From: Halorussus limi
GTDB lineage: Archaea; Halobacteriota; Halobacteria; Halobacteriales; Haladaptataceae
Assembly: GCF_023238205.1 (NCBI RefSeq)
Contig: NZ_CP096659.1
Location: 1,116,001 to 1,180,000, forward strand
Length of the DNA: 64,000 nucleotides
Direction: 5' to 3'
Below are positions 27,362-36,893 of this stretch, piece after piece (position 1 is the stretch's first letter; each line of letters opens with the position of its first letter). A program made the translations under genes and the position numbers. Under the pieces are notes generated by a model. It searched no databases, was not told the DNA's origin, and saw nothing but the letters and a program-made list of their open reading frames with translations.

Positions 27362-28449
27362 TGCCCATCGTCGATTCGACCGGAGCGGAGGGAGCGAGCG
27401 CGGACGAGACGCTCTCGGCCACCGTCGTCGGCGCGAGCGGGTTCGCGGGCGGCGAACTCCTCCGCATCCTCTCGGGCCACCCGAACTTCGACCTCGCGGG
27501 CGCGACCAGCCGCGAGTACGCGGGCAAGTCGGTCGGGTCGGTCCACCCGAACCTCCGGGGGACCGACCTCCGGTTCTCGGACCCCGCGGACCTCGACTCC
27601 GTGGACGTGCTGTTCGCCGCGACGCCCCACGGCGTCTCGATGGCGCAGATAGACGCCTTCTACGAGGCGGCCGACACCGTGGTGGACCTGAGCGCCGACT
27701 TCCGGTTGAACACCGCCGAGCAGTACGAGGAGTGGTACGACGGCCACGACGCGCCCGAGTATCTGGACGAGGCGGTGTACGCCCTGCCGGAACTCCACCG
27801 CGAGGAGTTGCCCGGCGCGGACCTCGTCGCCGCGGGCGGGTGCAACGCCACCGCGACGATTCTCGGCCTCCATCCGCTGTTCGAGGCCGGGATTCTCGAC
27901 GGCGACGGGAGCGAGCAGATAGTCGCAGACGTGAAGGTCGGGTCCTCGGAGGGCGGCGCGACGTCGAGCGAGGCCGGAAGTCACGCCGAGCGCTCGGGCG
28001 TCGTCCGGCCCTACGCGCCGACCGGCCACCGCCACGAGGCCGAAATCGAGCAGGAACTGGGCGCCGAGGTGTCCTTCTCGGCCCACGCCGTGGACATGGT
28101 CCGCGGCGCGGCCGCGACCTGCCACGTCTTCCCGAGTTCGCCCGTCTCGAAGGGCGACCTCTGGTCGGCCTTCCGCGGGGCCTACGACGAGGAACCGTTC
28201 GTCCGCCTACAGTCCGGCGGGTCGGGCGTCTATCGCTACCCCGAACCGAAGGCAGTCGCGGGCACCAACTACGCCGAAGTCGGCTTCGAGTTGGACCCCG
28301 GAAACGAGCGCGTCGTGGTGTTCAGCGCCATCGACAATCTGGTGAAAGGCACGGCCGGGCAGGCGGTCCACGCCGCCAACCTCGCGCTCGGCCTCGAAGA
28401 GACCGCGGGACTCGACTTTCAGGGACTCCACCCGGTGGGAAGCCCATGA
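27361..28449 (+). CDS. argC: LysW-gamma-glutamyl-phosphate reductase (ArgC/LysY)
   Basis: This 362-aa NADPH-dependent enzyme reduces the LysW-bound gamma-glutamyl phosphate to the semialdehyde. The nucleotide-binding motif is VVGASGFAGGELLR (near residues 23-36) and the catalytic Cys lies in AAGGCNATATILGL (near 161). PHGVS and DLSADFRL are also typical of the ArgC family. The ATG at 27361 shares one base with the argX stop. About 20 extra acidic residues precede the Rossmann fold, a common haloarchaeal extension. Confidence 0.95.
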   Translation: MPIVDSTGAEGASADETLSATVVGASGFAGGELLRILSGHPNFDLAGATSREYAGKSVGSVHPNLRGTDLRFSDPADLDSVDVLFAATPHGVSMAQIDAFYEAADTVVDLSADFRLNTAEQYEEWYDGHDAPEYLDEAVYALPELHREELPGADLVAAGGCNATATILGLHPLFEAGILDGDGSEQIVADVKVGSSEGGATSSEAGSHAERSGVVRPYAPTGHRHEAEIEQELGAEVSFSAHAVDMVRGAAATCHVFPSSPVSKGDLWSAFRGAYDEEPFVRLQSGGSGVYRYPEPKAVAGTNYAEVGFELDPGNERVVVFSAIDNLVKGTAGQAVHAANLALGLEETAGLDFQGLHPVGSP

Positions 28450-29438
28450 CGGACGAGTACACGAAAGCGGACCTCGAAGCGGCACACGAGCAACTTATCG
28501 ACAACGACCTCGGCGACGACGGACTCCGGACTGATGGAGGAGCGGTCGGCGGAGACGAACAGAACCCGCCCGTCGTCGTCAAAATCGGCGGCGCGCGTGC
28601 CGTGGACCCCGAAGGCGCGCTAGCGGACATCGCGCACCTCGTCGCCAACGGCGAGGACGTGGTGGTCGTCCACGGCGGTTCGACCGCGGTGGACGACACC
28701 TTGGAGCGCCTCGGCGAAGAGGCCGAGTACGTCGAGACGCCCGGCGGCGTCGTCGGACGCTTCACCGACGAGACGACGATGGAGGTCTTCGAGATGGTCC
28801 TGCCCGGCAAACTCAACACCGACCTCGTGGCCGCGCTCCAGAACGAGGGCGTGAACGCGGTCGGTCTCTCTGGCGCGGACGGAAAGCTCCTGACCGGCCC
28901 GCGCAAGTCGGCGGTCAAGGTGGTCGAGGACGGCCGGAAGAAAATCCGCAGGGGCGACCACTCGGGCAAAATCGAGGCGGTCAACGACGACCTGCTCTCG
29001 ACCCTGCTCGCCGGAAGCTACGTCCCGGTCGTCACGGTGCCGATGCTCGCCGAGGAGTCGCGCGGCGCGTCGAAGACGGGCGGCGGAGGCGGCGCGGGCG
29101 CGACGGAGTACACGCCCGTCAACGCCGACGCCGACCGCGCGGCCGCCGCGATTGCGGGCGCGCTGGGCGGCGAGTTAGTCGTGCTGACCGACGTGGCGGG
29201 CGTCTACGAGGACCCCGACGACCCCGAGTCGGTCATCGAGCGCGTCGGGACCCCCGCGGAGTTGGACGCCGCCGAGGCGGCCGCGGAGGGGTTCATGACG
29301 AAGAAAGTCATGGCGGCGGTCGAAGCCCTCGACGGCGGTGCGGCCTCGGTGACGGTCGCGGACGCGAACAACCGCGACCCCATCACCGCGGCCCGGACCG
29401 GCCACGGAACGACCTTCGAACCCGGGGCGGTGAGATGA
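28446..29438 (+). CDS. argB: LysW-glutamate/acetylglutamate kinase (ArgB/LysZ)
   Basis: This 330-aa amino-acid-kinase family enzyme phosphorylates the side-chain carboxylate of LysW-bound glutamate. Recognisable parts are VVVKIGGARA (near residue 41), VVVHGGSTAVDD (near 75) and the ATP-binding NADADRAAAAIAGALGG with LTDVAGVYEDP (near 220-258). It is longer than bacterial ArgB because of an acidic N-terminal extension (about 38 residues) and a Gly-rich insert near 205. It overlaps argC by four bases (ATGA). Confidence 0.94.
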   Translation: MTDEYTKADLEAAHEQLIDNDLGDDGLRTDGGAVGGDEQNPPVVVKIGGARAVDPEGALADIAHLVANGEDVVVVHGGSTAVDDTLERLGEEAEYVETPGGVVGRFTDETTMEVFEMVLPGKLNTDLVAALQNEGVNAVGLSGADGKLLTGPRKSAVKVVEDGRKKIRRGDHSGKIEAVNDDLLSTLLAGSYVPVVTVPMLAEESRGASKTGGGGGAGATEYTPVNADADRAAAAIAGALGGELVVLTDVAGVYEDPDDPESVIERVGTPAELDAAEAAAEGFMTKKVMAAVEALDGGAASVTVADANNRDPITAARTGHGTTFEPGAVR

Positions 29439-30574
29439 TGTCCGGATTCGTCTACTCCGAGAAGCCGATTCGAATCGAATCGGGCGAGGACGCGTACCTC
29501 TACGACGATTCGGGCGACGAGTACCTCGACTTCGGCGCGAGTTACGGCGTCGCCGCGGTCGGTCACTGCCACCCCGAGGTCGTCGAGGCCGTCCGGTCGC
29601 AGGTCGAGAAGCTGACTTTCGTGCAGGCCAGCTATCCCAACTCGGCCCGCGACGGTCTCTACGACAAACTGGCGGCGGTCGCGCCCGGTGACTTGGAGAA
29701 CGTCTGGCTCTGCAACTCCGGCACCGAGGCCAACGAGGCGGCCATCAAGTTCGCGCGGAGCGCCACGGGCGACTCCAAAATCGTCGCGGCGCAACGCGGC
29801 TTTCACGGCCGGACGATGGGGTCGCTCGCGGCGACGTGGAAACCCAAGTACAAGAAGCCATTCGAACCGCTCGCGAGCGACTTCGAGTTCGTCCCCTACG
29901 GCGACCGGCAAGCCCTCGAAGCGGCCGTGGACGACGAGACGGCCGCGGTCCTGCTCGAACCGATTCAGGGCGAGGGCGGCGTGAACCCCGCGCCCGAGGG
30001 CTACCTGAACGCGGCCCGCGAGGTGACGGAGGAGACCGGGTCGGCGCTGATTCTGGACGAGATTCAGACCGGACTCGGCCGGACGGGCGCGCTGTGGGCC
30101 TGCGAGAAGCGCGGCGTCGTCCCCGACGTGCTCACGTCGGCGAAGGGACTCGGCGGCGGCCTCCCGGTCGGCGCGACCCTCTGTGCCGACTGGGTAGCCG
30201 AGAACGCGGGACCGCACGGGTCGACGTTCTCGGGCGGGCCGGTGGTGAGCGCGGCCGCGGAGGCCACGCTCTCGGTCATCGCCGAGGAGAATCTGCCGGA
30301 GAACGCCGCCGAGGTCGGCGACCGCCTCCAGTCGAAACTGAGGGGGTCCGACGCGCCGATTCGCGCGGTCCGCGGCGAGGGCCTGCTCCTCGGCGCGGAG
30401 GTGAAACGCGGCGCGAACCGCATCCTGAAGGAACTGGCGATGAACCACGGGATTCTGGCGCTCCCCGCGGGCCGGACCGTGGTGCGCCTGCTCCCGCCGC
30501 TGACCGTCTCGGAGGCCCACGCCGACGAAGTGGTCGCGGCGCTCGAAAGCGTCCTCGCGGGGGCCGAGACGTGA
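29435..30574 (+). CDS. argD: LysW-ornithine/acetylornithine aminotransferase (ArgD/LysJ)
   Basis: This 379-aa class III PLP aminotransferase converts the LysW-bound semialdehyde to LysW-ornithine using glutamate. The motifs are the PLP-phosphate site NSGTEANEAAIKFAR (near residue 92), the PLP-ring Asp in LILDEIQTGLGRTG (near 205) and the Schiff-base Lys in LTSAKGLGGGLPVGA (near 235). Two adjacent ATGs (29435 and 29438) are possible; the first overlaps the argB stop by four bases. Confidence 0.94.
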   Translation: MMSGFVYSEKPIRIESGEDAYLYDDSGDEYLDFGASYGVAAVGHCHPEVVEAVRSQVEKLTFVQASYPNSARDGLYDKLAAVAPGDLENVWLCNSGTEANEAAIKFARSATGDSKIVAAQRGFHGRTMGSLAATWKPKYKKPFEPLASDFEFVPYGDRQALEAAVDDETAAVLLEPIQGEGGVNPAPEGYLNAAREVTEETGSALILDEIQTGLGRTGALWACEKRGVVPDVLTSAKGLGGGLPVGATLCADWVAENAGPHGSTFSGGPVVSAAAEATLSVIAEENLPENAAEVGDRLQSKLRGSDAPIRAVRGEGLLLGAEVKRGANRILKELAMNHGILALPAGRTVVRLLPPLTVSEAHADEVVAALESVLAGAET

Positions 30575-31629
30575 GCCAGAGCGCCGACGCGGGCGTGACC
30601 GACGAGGCGGCCCGCGAACTCCTCGCCGACCTCGTGGCGATTCCCTCCCCGACCGGCGACGAGCGCGAGTGCGCCGAGCGCCTCGCGGCCTTCTTCGAGG
30701 AGCGCGGCCGGGAGGCGTGGCTCGACGAGGCGGGCAACGTCCGCGCGCCCGCCGACGACTCGGTACTCCTCACGTCGCACATCGACACCGTGCCGGGAGA
30801 CATCCCGGTGGAGGTGACGGACGGGAAACTCTGGGGCCGCGGGAGCGTGGACGCCAAGGGACCGCTCGCGGCGATGGCCGCCGCCGCGGTCGAAACGGGA
30901 GTTAGCTTCGTCGGCGTCGTCGGCGAGGAGACCGACTCCCGGGGCGCGCGTCACCTCGTGGCCGACCGCGAGGAACCCGACGCCGTGGTCAACGGCGAAC
31001 CCTCCGGATGGGACGGCGTGACCCTCGGCTATCGGGGCTTTCTGGCCGGGGAGTACGCGGTCGAGACCGACTCGGCCCACACCTCCCGTCCCGACCCGAA
31101 CGCGATTCAAGCGGCGATGGCGTGGTGGTCGCGGGTGGAGGAGGCGTTCGAGAGCGCCCCCGAGCAGACGGACGAACCGTCGGTGTTCGAGCGGGTGACG
31201 GCCAAACCGGTCGAGTTCTCGGGCGGCACCGCGGCCGACGGCCTGTCGGTGGAGGCGAGCGTGGACGCGCAGTTCCGGATTCCGCCCGACGAGACCGCGG
31301 CCGATATCCGAGAGACCGTCGAGGACGAGTTGGCGGCGGGGTCGGTCGAGTGGGCGGAACCGATTCCGCCCGTGATGGAGACGCCCCGGAGCGAGGTGGC
31401 GCGAGCGTTCCGGACCGCGATTCGACGAGTCGGGGGCGACCCTCGACTCCTCCGCAAGACCGGAACCAGCGACATGAACCTCTACGCCGGAGCGTGGGGC
31501 TGCCCGATGGCGACCTACGGACCCGGCGACTCCGAGTTGGACCACGCGCCGAACGAACGCCTCGACCTCGGGGAGTTCGACCGCGCCGTCGCGGTCCTCG
31601 AACGCGTCTCCGAGACCCTGCAATCATGA
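30571..31629 (+). CDS. argE: LysW-ornithine hydrolase/deacetylase (ArgE/LysK, M20 family)
   Basis: This 352-aa M20 metallopeptidase releases ornithine from the LysW carrier. Metal and catalytic residues are visible: HIDTVPG (near residue 70, His and Asp), WGRGSVDAKGPLAAMA (near 92), and GVVGEETDSRGARHL (near 117, the catalytic Glu pair). A C-terminal RKTGTSDMNLYA and the final ligand His in LDHAPNERLDL also fit. Translation starts at GTG 30571, overlapping the argD TGA. Confidence 0.93.
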   Translation: MSQSADAGVTDEAARELLADLVAIPSPTGDERECAERLAAFFEERGREAWLDEAGNVRAPADDSVLLTSHIDTVPGDIPVEVTDGKLWGRGSVDAKGPLAAMAAAAVETGVSFVGVVGEETDSRGARHLVADREEPDAVVNGEPSGWDGVTLGYRGFLAGEYAVETDSAHTSRPDPNAIQAAMAWWSRVEEAFESAPEQTDEPSVFERVTAKPVEFSGGTAADGLSVEASVDAQFRIPPDETAADIRETVEDELAAGSVEWAEPIPPVMETPRSEVARAFRTAIRRVGGDPRLLRKTGTSDMNLYAGAWGCPMATYGPGDSELDHAPNERLDLGEFDRAVAVLERVSETLQS

Positions 31630-32594
31630 ACGACCACGCGACCCACTCCACGACAGACCCGACCGACCCGACCGCAGCATCGCCACCGAAGCACTTCCTG
31701 CAAATCGACGACCTCTCGGGCGACGAACTCGCCGAGTTGTTCTCGACCGCCGCCGAGTTGAAAGTCGCCCACCGCGCCGGGAAGGACCACGCGGTCCTGC
31801 CGAACCGTAGCCTCGCCATGCTGTTCGAGAAGCCGAGTACCCGCACCCGGGTCTCCTTCGAGGCGGGGATGACCCAGTTGGGCGGCCACGCGGTCTACCT
31901 CGGCCCCGACACGACCCACCTCGACCACGGCGAACCGGTCGCCGACACCGCCCGCGCCCTCTCGCGGTACGTGGACGCGGTGATGGCCCGCGTGTTCGAC
32001 CACGACGCCCTCGAATCGATGGCGGCCCACGCCACGGTGCCCGTGGTCAACGGCCTCTCGGACGCGGCCCACCCCTGCCAGACGCTCGCGGACCTGTTCA
32101 CCGTCTACGAGCGGTTCGGCGGGTTCGAGGACGTGGAAGTCGCGTGGGTCGGCGACGGGAACAACGTCGGCCAGTCGTTCGCGGTCGGGGCCGCGATGGC
32201 CGGCATCGACCTCACGATGGCGACGCCCGAAGGGTACGGACCCAACGACGGCGTGCTGGCGCGGGCCGACGCGTGCGGGCGGGCCCCCGACGTCGTCCAC
32301 GACCCCGAGAAAGCGGTCGAGGGCGCGGACGTGGTGTACACCGACGTGTGGGTCAGCATGGGCGAGGACGACGTTCGCGAGGAGAAACTCGGCGACTTCG
32401 AGGGCTTTCAGGTGAACGACGACCTGCTCGCGGCCGCCCCGAAGGCCGACGTGATGCACTGCCTGCCCGCTCACCGCGGCGAAGAAATCACGGGCGACGT
32501 GCTGGAGAGCGACCGGGCGGTCGTCTGGGAGCAGGCCGAGAACCGGATGCACACCCAGAAGGCGCTTCTGGTGCATCTGCTCGGCGAGGACTGA
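31626..32594 (+). CDS. argF: ornithine carbamoyltransferase
   Basis: This 322-aa enzyme makes citrulline from ornithine and carbamoyl phosphate. The carbamoyl-phosphate loop FEKPSTRTRVSFE (near residues 67-79), HPCQTLADL (near 147) and the ornithine-binding HCLPAHRGEEIT (near 278-289) are all present. It overlaps argE by four bases and closes the operon. Its product feeds ArgG, encoded about 8 kb upstream in the same cluster, so the whole path from glutamate to arginine is encoded in one block except for carbamoyl phosphate synthesis. About 22 residues precede the usual family start. Confidence 0.96.
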   Translation: MNDHATHSTTDPTDPTAASPPKHFLQIDDLSGDELAELFSTAAELKVAHRAGKDHAVLPNRSLAMLFEKPSTRTRVSFEAGMTQLGGHAVYLGPDTTHLDHGEPVADTARALSRYVDAVMARVFDHDALESMAAHATVPVVNGLSDAAHPCQTLADLFTVYERFGGFEDVEVAWVGDGNNVGQSFAVGAAMAGIDLTMATPEGYGPNDGVLARADACGRAPDVVHDPEKAVEGADVVYTDVWVSMGEDDVREEKLGDFEGFQVNDDLLAAAPKADVMHCLPAHRGEEITGDVLESDRAVVWEQAENRMHTQKALLVHLLGED

Positions 32595-32601
32595 GCCCCG
32601 G

Positions 32602-33108
32602 CTAGTCGGCCGCGTGGCGCTCGACGGTCTCGTCGAGGTGGAACTGCGTCCGGAGTTGAAGCCGGGGCACCTGCCCGACGGCACCGTTCGTGCCGGGCTT
32701 TCGCGTCGTCGTGCGCTCTACGGTCGCCGAAACGTCGGCGTCGAGCCAGTCCCGGAGCGCCGAGCGCAGTCGCCGACCCGACTCCTTCGAGTCGAGCAAT
32801 ACGTCCACGGCCGGAGTTCGCGGGCGCACCGCGAGGACCTCGGGACGGTCTCCCAGCCACGCCGTCAGGTCGGGGTAGGTCGCCTCGCCGAGCGTGTCCG
32901 CGATTTTCGCGTACGTGCCGGTGAGGTCCGCGAGTCGCCAATACTTCGTAAGCGCGTACTCGTCCACGACGTTGTCCCGGCGCGTCACTCGGTACGCGTT
33001 CGTGAGGACGTCGGCATCCTCGAGTCGGTCGTAGTCGGCCTCGAACCGGACGCGGCGCTCCTCCGAAGAGTCGGTGTCCGGCGTCCACGTCGCTTGCCAC
33101 TCGTACAT
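32602..33108 (-). CDS. conserved hypothetical protein (168 aa)
   Basis: I place the start at ATG 33108, where the acidic frame begins MYEWQATW; the open frame extends ten codons further up with no supporting signal. The protein is soluble, alternating short strands and helices, with a VDVLLDSKESGRRLRSALRDWL helix region in the middle and a QVPRLQLRTQFHL strand near the end. I recognise no family or catalytic motif. It converges with argF, its stop lying eight bases past the argF stop. Confidence 0.7.
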   Translation of the reverse strand: MYEWQATWTPDTDSSEERRVRFEADYDRLEDADVLTNAYRVTRRDNVVDEYALTKYWRLADLTGTYAKIADTLGEATYPDLTAWLGDRPEVLAVRPRTPAVDVLLDSKESGRRLRSALRDWLDADVSATVERTTTRKPGTNGAVGQVPRLQLRTQFHLDETVERHAAD

Positions 33109-33276
33109 GGCGGCGGCTATCCAGCCCCCTGTTATCAACTTTCACCTTCCGGGGCTCTCCGGTCGAGGTCCGTGCCCGCGCCGAATGCTAAACACGTATT
33201 CAACTAGCTCGTTATAAATGTCAACCGCCAAAAGTGATTACGGTCGACCCGTCGTGGCTTCAGCGGGGGAAAACCC

Positions 33277-34122
33277 GTGTTCTACCACGACAACGAACTA
33301 CAGTACGAAGTCGAAGTCGAAGACCCGGACCCGTACTTCGCGAAGATGTTGCAGCAAGCCATCGGCGGAGTCGAAGGCGAGATGCGCGTCGCGCTCCAGT
33401 ACATGTTCCAGGCGTTCGGGCAACCGAAGGAGAAACAGGAGTACCGCAACCTGCTGATGGAGACCGCGGCCGAGGAGTTAGGCCACATCGAGATGCTAGC
33501 TACGGCCGTCACGAAGAACCTCGAGGGCGCACCCGAGGAACTGCGCCGGGAGGCGCGCGAGAACGACGCCGTCATCGACGCGATGATGCAGGGCGGCCAG
33601 CCGCGACAGGCGCTCTCTGCCGGCCTCCACGCGATGCCGGTCGACGCCAACGGTAACGCCTTCAGCGGGAACTTCATCGTCGCCAGCGGGAACCTCGCGG
33701 CCGACATGTACGCCAACATCATGGCCGAGTCCACCGGGCGACTGCTCGCGACCCGACTCTACGAGATGACCGACGACCCGGGGATGAAGGACATGCTCGC
33801 GTACCTCATCGCCCGCGACACGATGCACCAGAACCAGTGGCACGCCGCGCTGGAGGAGATGGGCGAGACCGTGCCGGTGCCCGCGAGCTTCGACCAAGAG
33901 AAGGAGAATCAGGAGTACAACTACGAGTTCATGTCCACGTTCCGCGAGGACCGGGAGGACCCCCACGAGCGTTGGACCGAAGGAGTGTCCATCGACGGAA
34001 AGGGCGAGTTCTCGTTCGGCAACCAGCCCGGCGGCGGCAACCCGCAACTCGAAAAGGCCATCGAGGAGATGTACAACGAGGCCAGCGGCGGGTCCGGCGA
34101 CAGGACCATCGAAGACGAGTAG
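33277..34122 (+). CDS. manganese-containing (non-haem) catalase
   Basis: This 281-aa ferritin-like protein should dismute hydrogen peroxide at a di-manganese centre. Metal-ligand helices are visible: GVEGEMRVALQYMFQAF (Glu near residue 33), ETAAEELGHIEML (Glu and His near 65-71), NIMAESTGRLLATRLYEM (Glu near 150) and ARDTMHQNQWHAALE (His near 182). Length is normal for the family. I use GTG 33277, which begins FYHDNELQYEVEVEDPDP; an ATG at 33218 opens a different frame. A TTATAAA box near 33211-33217 would give a leader of about 40 bases. Confidence 0.93.
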   Translation: MFYHDNELQYEVEVEDPDPYFAKMLQQAIGGVEGEMRVALQYMFQAFGQPKEKQEYRNLLMETAAEELGHIEMLATAVTKNLEGAPEELRREARENDAVIDAMMQGGQPRQALSAGLHAMPVDANGNAFSGNFIVASGNLAADMYANIMAESTGRLLATRLYEMTDDPGMKDMLAYLIARDTMHQNQWHAALEEMGETVPVPASFDQEKENQEYNYEFMSTFREDREDPHERWTEGVSIDGKGEFSFGNQPGGGNPQLEKAIEEMYNEASGGSGDRTIEDE

Positions 34123-34131
34123 CGACCCGAC

Positions 34132-34596
34132 TCACGTCCGGCGAGCGACCGCGAAGGTGACGCCGAGGACCCCGCCGTAGAGGACGTGTCCGACGAGGCT
34201 CGCGACGCTCGGGTCGGGAATCGGCAGCACCCAGACGGTGTTGGCCAGCGCCCAGAACGTCACGGCGACGCCGGTGGCGACTACCCAGAGCGCGACCCCG
34301 TAGCCGACGCCCAGCGCGACCCCAGTTGCGGCGCGGTCGGCGAAGCGGTCGAGTCGGGGGAGACTCACGACGCCGACGTAGACGAGTGCGAACACGAGGC
34401 TGTGGGACAGGTGGACGACCCAACTGTACGCCAGCGCCTCCACGCTGACGACCGTCTCGCGCGGGGGCAGGACGCCGACCGCGAACTGGAGGTAGAGTCC
34501 GAAGACGAGGCCGGCGACGAGTCCGGCGATAGCGCCGCCGACCCACCGACTTCGGCCGCGCCGGTCGCGTCGAACCGCGGTCTCCGTCTCGGTCAT
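34132..34596 (-). CDS. four-helix membrane protein, hypothetical
   Basis: This 154-aa protein has a basic N-terminus (RRDRRGRSR) and four hydrophobic helices at about residues 19-42, 55-78, 92-112 and 128-150. The pattern resembles small haloarchaeal membrane proteins of the DUF6789 type that are sometimes misnamed histidine kinases; no kinase motif is present. It converges with the Mn-catalase gene. Confidence 0.75.
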   Translation of the reverse strand: MTETETAVRRDRRGRSRWVGGAIAGLVAGLVFGLYLQFAVGVLPPRETVVSVEALAYSWVVHLSHSLVFALVYVGVVSLPRLDRFADRAATGVALGVGYGVALWVVATGVAVTFWALANTVWVLPIPDPSVASLVGHVLYGGVLGVTFAVARRT

Positions 34597-35067
34597 AACG
34601 TGTGAACTATGATAGCACGTCTGAAAAATCGGTGCGTTCGTTCGGACCGTTCACGGTTCGACACCGGAGTCACGAGGCATTTCGGCACGAAAGAGGAGAT
34701 TGTGTCTGGCGCGTGACTCCGCCAGAAGGCCGGAAAGCGCCAGCGTAACCCCGAACGGGAGTACGACGACACCCGCTGTTTTACCGGTCCCACCTCGGAC
34801 TGCTCTGCAGGTTCGAGGCGGTAACTTGTACCGTAGTCAACGAGTTGTTGCGGATAGAGAACTGAGTACCGAGGACATCTCCGGTCGGTCTCCAATCGAA
34901 ATGAAGGGGTGGAAACGAGTGCCACGACTCGGTTTCGCGGTGAGCGTGACGCTCGGTCGGCAAAACGACGAGCGCCAGCGACGGGAGATATCCTCCCGCC
35001 GCGTTCCGCGAGCGTAGAACTACCTCGAACCGACCGTTTTTATCCGTCGGTTCCCTCCCACAGAACG
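34597..35067. other. intergenic region before threonine synthase
   Basis: The 471-base stretch has open frames on both strands, but none shows a plausible start, acidic composition or known motif. Composition is a little lower in GC than the neighbouring genes, so it could be decayed coding sequence. The last 30 bases hold the thrC promoter (TTTTTAT at about 35037-35043, 28 bases before ATG 35068). Confidence 0.4.
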
Positions 35068-36327
35068 ATGACTCTGAGTCTGTCCGGGGAGCGACCCGAC
35101 CCGCCGGAGACGGCGGACGAGGGCGTCTGGTTGGCCTGCATCGAGTGCGGAACGACCTTCGCCCCGTTCGAGGCGGTTCGGTACACCTGCGACTCGTGCG
35201 ACGGTCTGCTGGAGGTACGATACGCCGACCTTCCGACCTTCGAGGACTTCGAGGGACGCGGCGTCTGGCGGTACGCCGACGCGCTCCCCTTCGAGGAGGG
35301 CGTGGCCATCGAAGAGGGCGACACCCCGCTCTACGAGGTGCCGACCATCGAGGACGAGACGGGGGTCGCGGACCTCCGAGTCAAACACGAGGGGATGAAC
35401 CCGACGGGGAGTTTCAAGGACCGCGGCATGACCGTCGGCGTCCGCGTCGCCGAGCGACTGGGCGTGGACCGCCTCGCGTGCGCGTCTACGGGCAACACGA
35501 GCGCTGCGCTGGCGTGCTACGGGGCGCGCGCAGGAACGGAGGTTCTGGTTCTGCTCCCCGCCGGAAAGGTCGCCGCGGGGAAGGTCGCGCAGGCCAGCCT
35601 CCACGGCGCGCGGATTCTGGAGGTCGACGGCAACTTCGACGCCTGCCTCGACATCGTCTCGGACCTCGCCGCCCGCGGCGAGGCGTACCTGCTCAACTCG
35701 CTCAACCCCTTCCGACTTGAGGGCCAGAAGACCATCGGCCTCGAGATTCTGGAGCAGTTCCGCGACCAGACGGGCGAGTTCCCGGACCGCATCGTCCTGC
35801 CGGTCGGGAACGCGGGCAACACCGCCGCCCTCTACAAGGCGTTCCGCGAACTGGTCGCGTCGGGGGCGCTCGCTCCCGAGGAAGTGCCGGCGCTGACCGG
35901 CGTGCAGGCCGAGGGCGCGGCCCCGATGGTCGAGGCCATCGAGGAGGGCAACGACGAGGTCCGGCGCTGGGAGGAGGTCGAGACCCGCGCGACCGCCATC
36001 CGCATCGGCAACCCGGTCAACGCACCGAAGGCCCTGCCCGGCATCCGCGAGACCGGCGGCACGGCGGTCGCGGTTTCGGACGAGGAGATAACCGACGCCC
36101 AGCGCTCGCTCGCCCGCGACGGCGTGGGAGTCGAACCCGCGAGCGCGGCCTCCGTGGCGGGACTCCGGAAACTCCGCGAATCCGGCGACGTCGCGGCCGA
36201 CGAGCAGGTCGTCTGCCTGACGACGGGCCACCTGCTGAAGGACCCCGACGCCGCCGCGGCCGCCGGAGCGAACCCCGAACCGGTTCCGGCCGACACCGAC
36301 GGCGTGTTGGACCACCTCGGCGAGTAG
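35068..36327 (+). CDS. thrC: threonine synthase
   Basis: This 419-aa PLP enzyme converts O-phosphohomoserine to threonine. An N-terminal zinc-ribbon-like pair, CIECG (near 23) and CDSC (near 41), precedes the fold-type II core. The PLP Lys lies in MNPTGSFKDRGMTVG (near 118), followed by ASTGNTSAALACYG (near 142) and the phosphate-binding PVGNAGNTAALYK (near 250). The family segment IRIGNPVNAPKAL is present. ATG 35068 follows a TATA-like box at leaderless spacing; the longer open frame upstream is not needed. Confidence 0.94.
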   Translation: MTLSLSGERPDPPETADEGVWLACIECGTTFAPFEAVRYTCDSCDGLLEVRYADLPTFEDFEGRGVWRYADALPFEEGVAIEEGDTPLYEVPTIEDETGVADLRVKHEGMNPTGSFKDRGMTVGVRVAERLGVDRLACASTGNTSAALACYGARAGTEVLVLLPAGKVAAGKVAQASLHGARILEVDGNFDACLDIVSDLAARGEAYLLNSLNPFRLEGQKTIGLEILEQFRDQTGEFPDRIVLPVGNAGNTAALYKAFRELVASGALAPEEVPALTGVQAEGAAPMVEAIEEGNDEVRRWEEVETRATAIRIGNPVNAPKALPGIRETGGTAVAVSDEEITDAQRSLARDGVGVEPASAASVAGLRKLRESGDVAADEQVVCLTTGHLLKDPDAAAAAGANPEPVPADTDGVLDHLGE

Positions 36328-36421
36328 GAATCTCCAGTCGAAACGGCGTCGTTCGTCCGTCTGACGCCGTCATGCTCCCGTCTGACGCGACTTTTTGGGG
36401 GTAGACGCCGTGTGTCTTCGC

Positions 36422-36847
36422 GTGAGCACCGAGACCCCCGAACGCGCTCACGACCCCGAGAGACTACCCGAAGGAGAGCGAGCAGACGGGTCGAACCCGC
36501 GACCCGACGACGATTTGAGGGTGGTGGTCTGTCCGCAACGTGTCTACGAACAGTTACGACCGGAACTCGACGAGCGACACGAGCGCCGATGCGGCGACTA
36601 CGAACGCGAGTACGAGGAACTGCTGACCGAACGCGCGCGACTGGCCGACGAGGTGAATCGCCTCGAACGACGATTGGAGAGCAAGAAGTCCCAACTCGAC
36701 GCCGTGGTCACGCGCAACGAGCGAGTGCTGGAAGCGCGGACCGAGTCCTACCGCGAGCGAATCGCCGGCGACGGCGACGACTTCGAGTGGACCGGCCGGA
36801 GACAGGAGTCCGGTCTGCTGGCGCGACTGAAAGCGTGGATTCGGTAG
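36422..36847 (+). CDS. coiled-coil conserved hypothetical protein (141 aa)
   Basis: This acidic protein has a disordered N-terminus (1-35), a short strand LRVVVCPQRVYEQL, and a long coiled coil at about residues 55-105 rich in Glu, Arg and Leu heptads (ERARLADEVNRLERRLESKK). It ends in LLARLKAWIR, a possible amphipathic helix. I chose GTG 36422, where the acidic frame begins STETPERAH, with a CTTTTTG box about 30 bases upstream. No function is apparent. Confidence 0.7.
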   Translation: MSTETPERAHDPERLPEGERADGSNPRPDDDLRVVVCPQRVYEQLRPELDERHERRCGDYEREYEELLTERARLADEVNRLERRLESKKSQLDAVVTRNERVLEARTESYRERIAGDGDDFEWTGRRQESGLLARLKAWIR

Positions 36848-36893
36848 CCCGCGCCGCGCTCTCGTCGCTGTGGAAACGCGCCGGTCCGGCGAC

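Noticed and set aside
33218-33457. ATG 33218 as start of a gene before Mn-catalase
   Set aside because: It is in a different frame from the catalase and encodes a Ser/Thr/Lys-rich string; the GTG at 33277 starts the real protein.
34593-35017. Opposing small frames in the gap before thrC
   Set aside because: Neither has acidic haloarchaeal composition or a recognisable motif; left as non-coding or decayed DNA.
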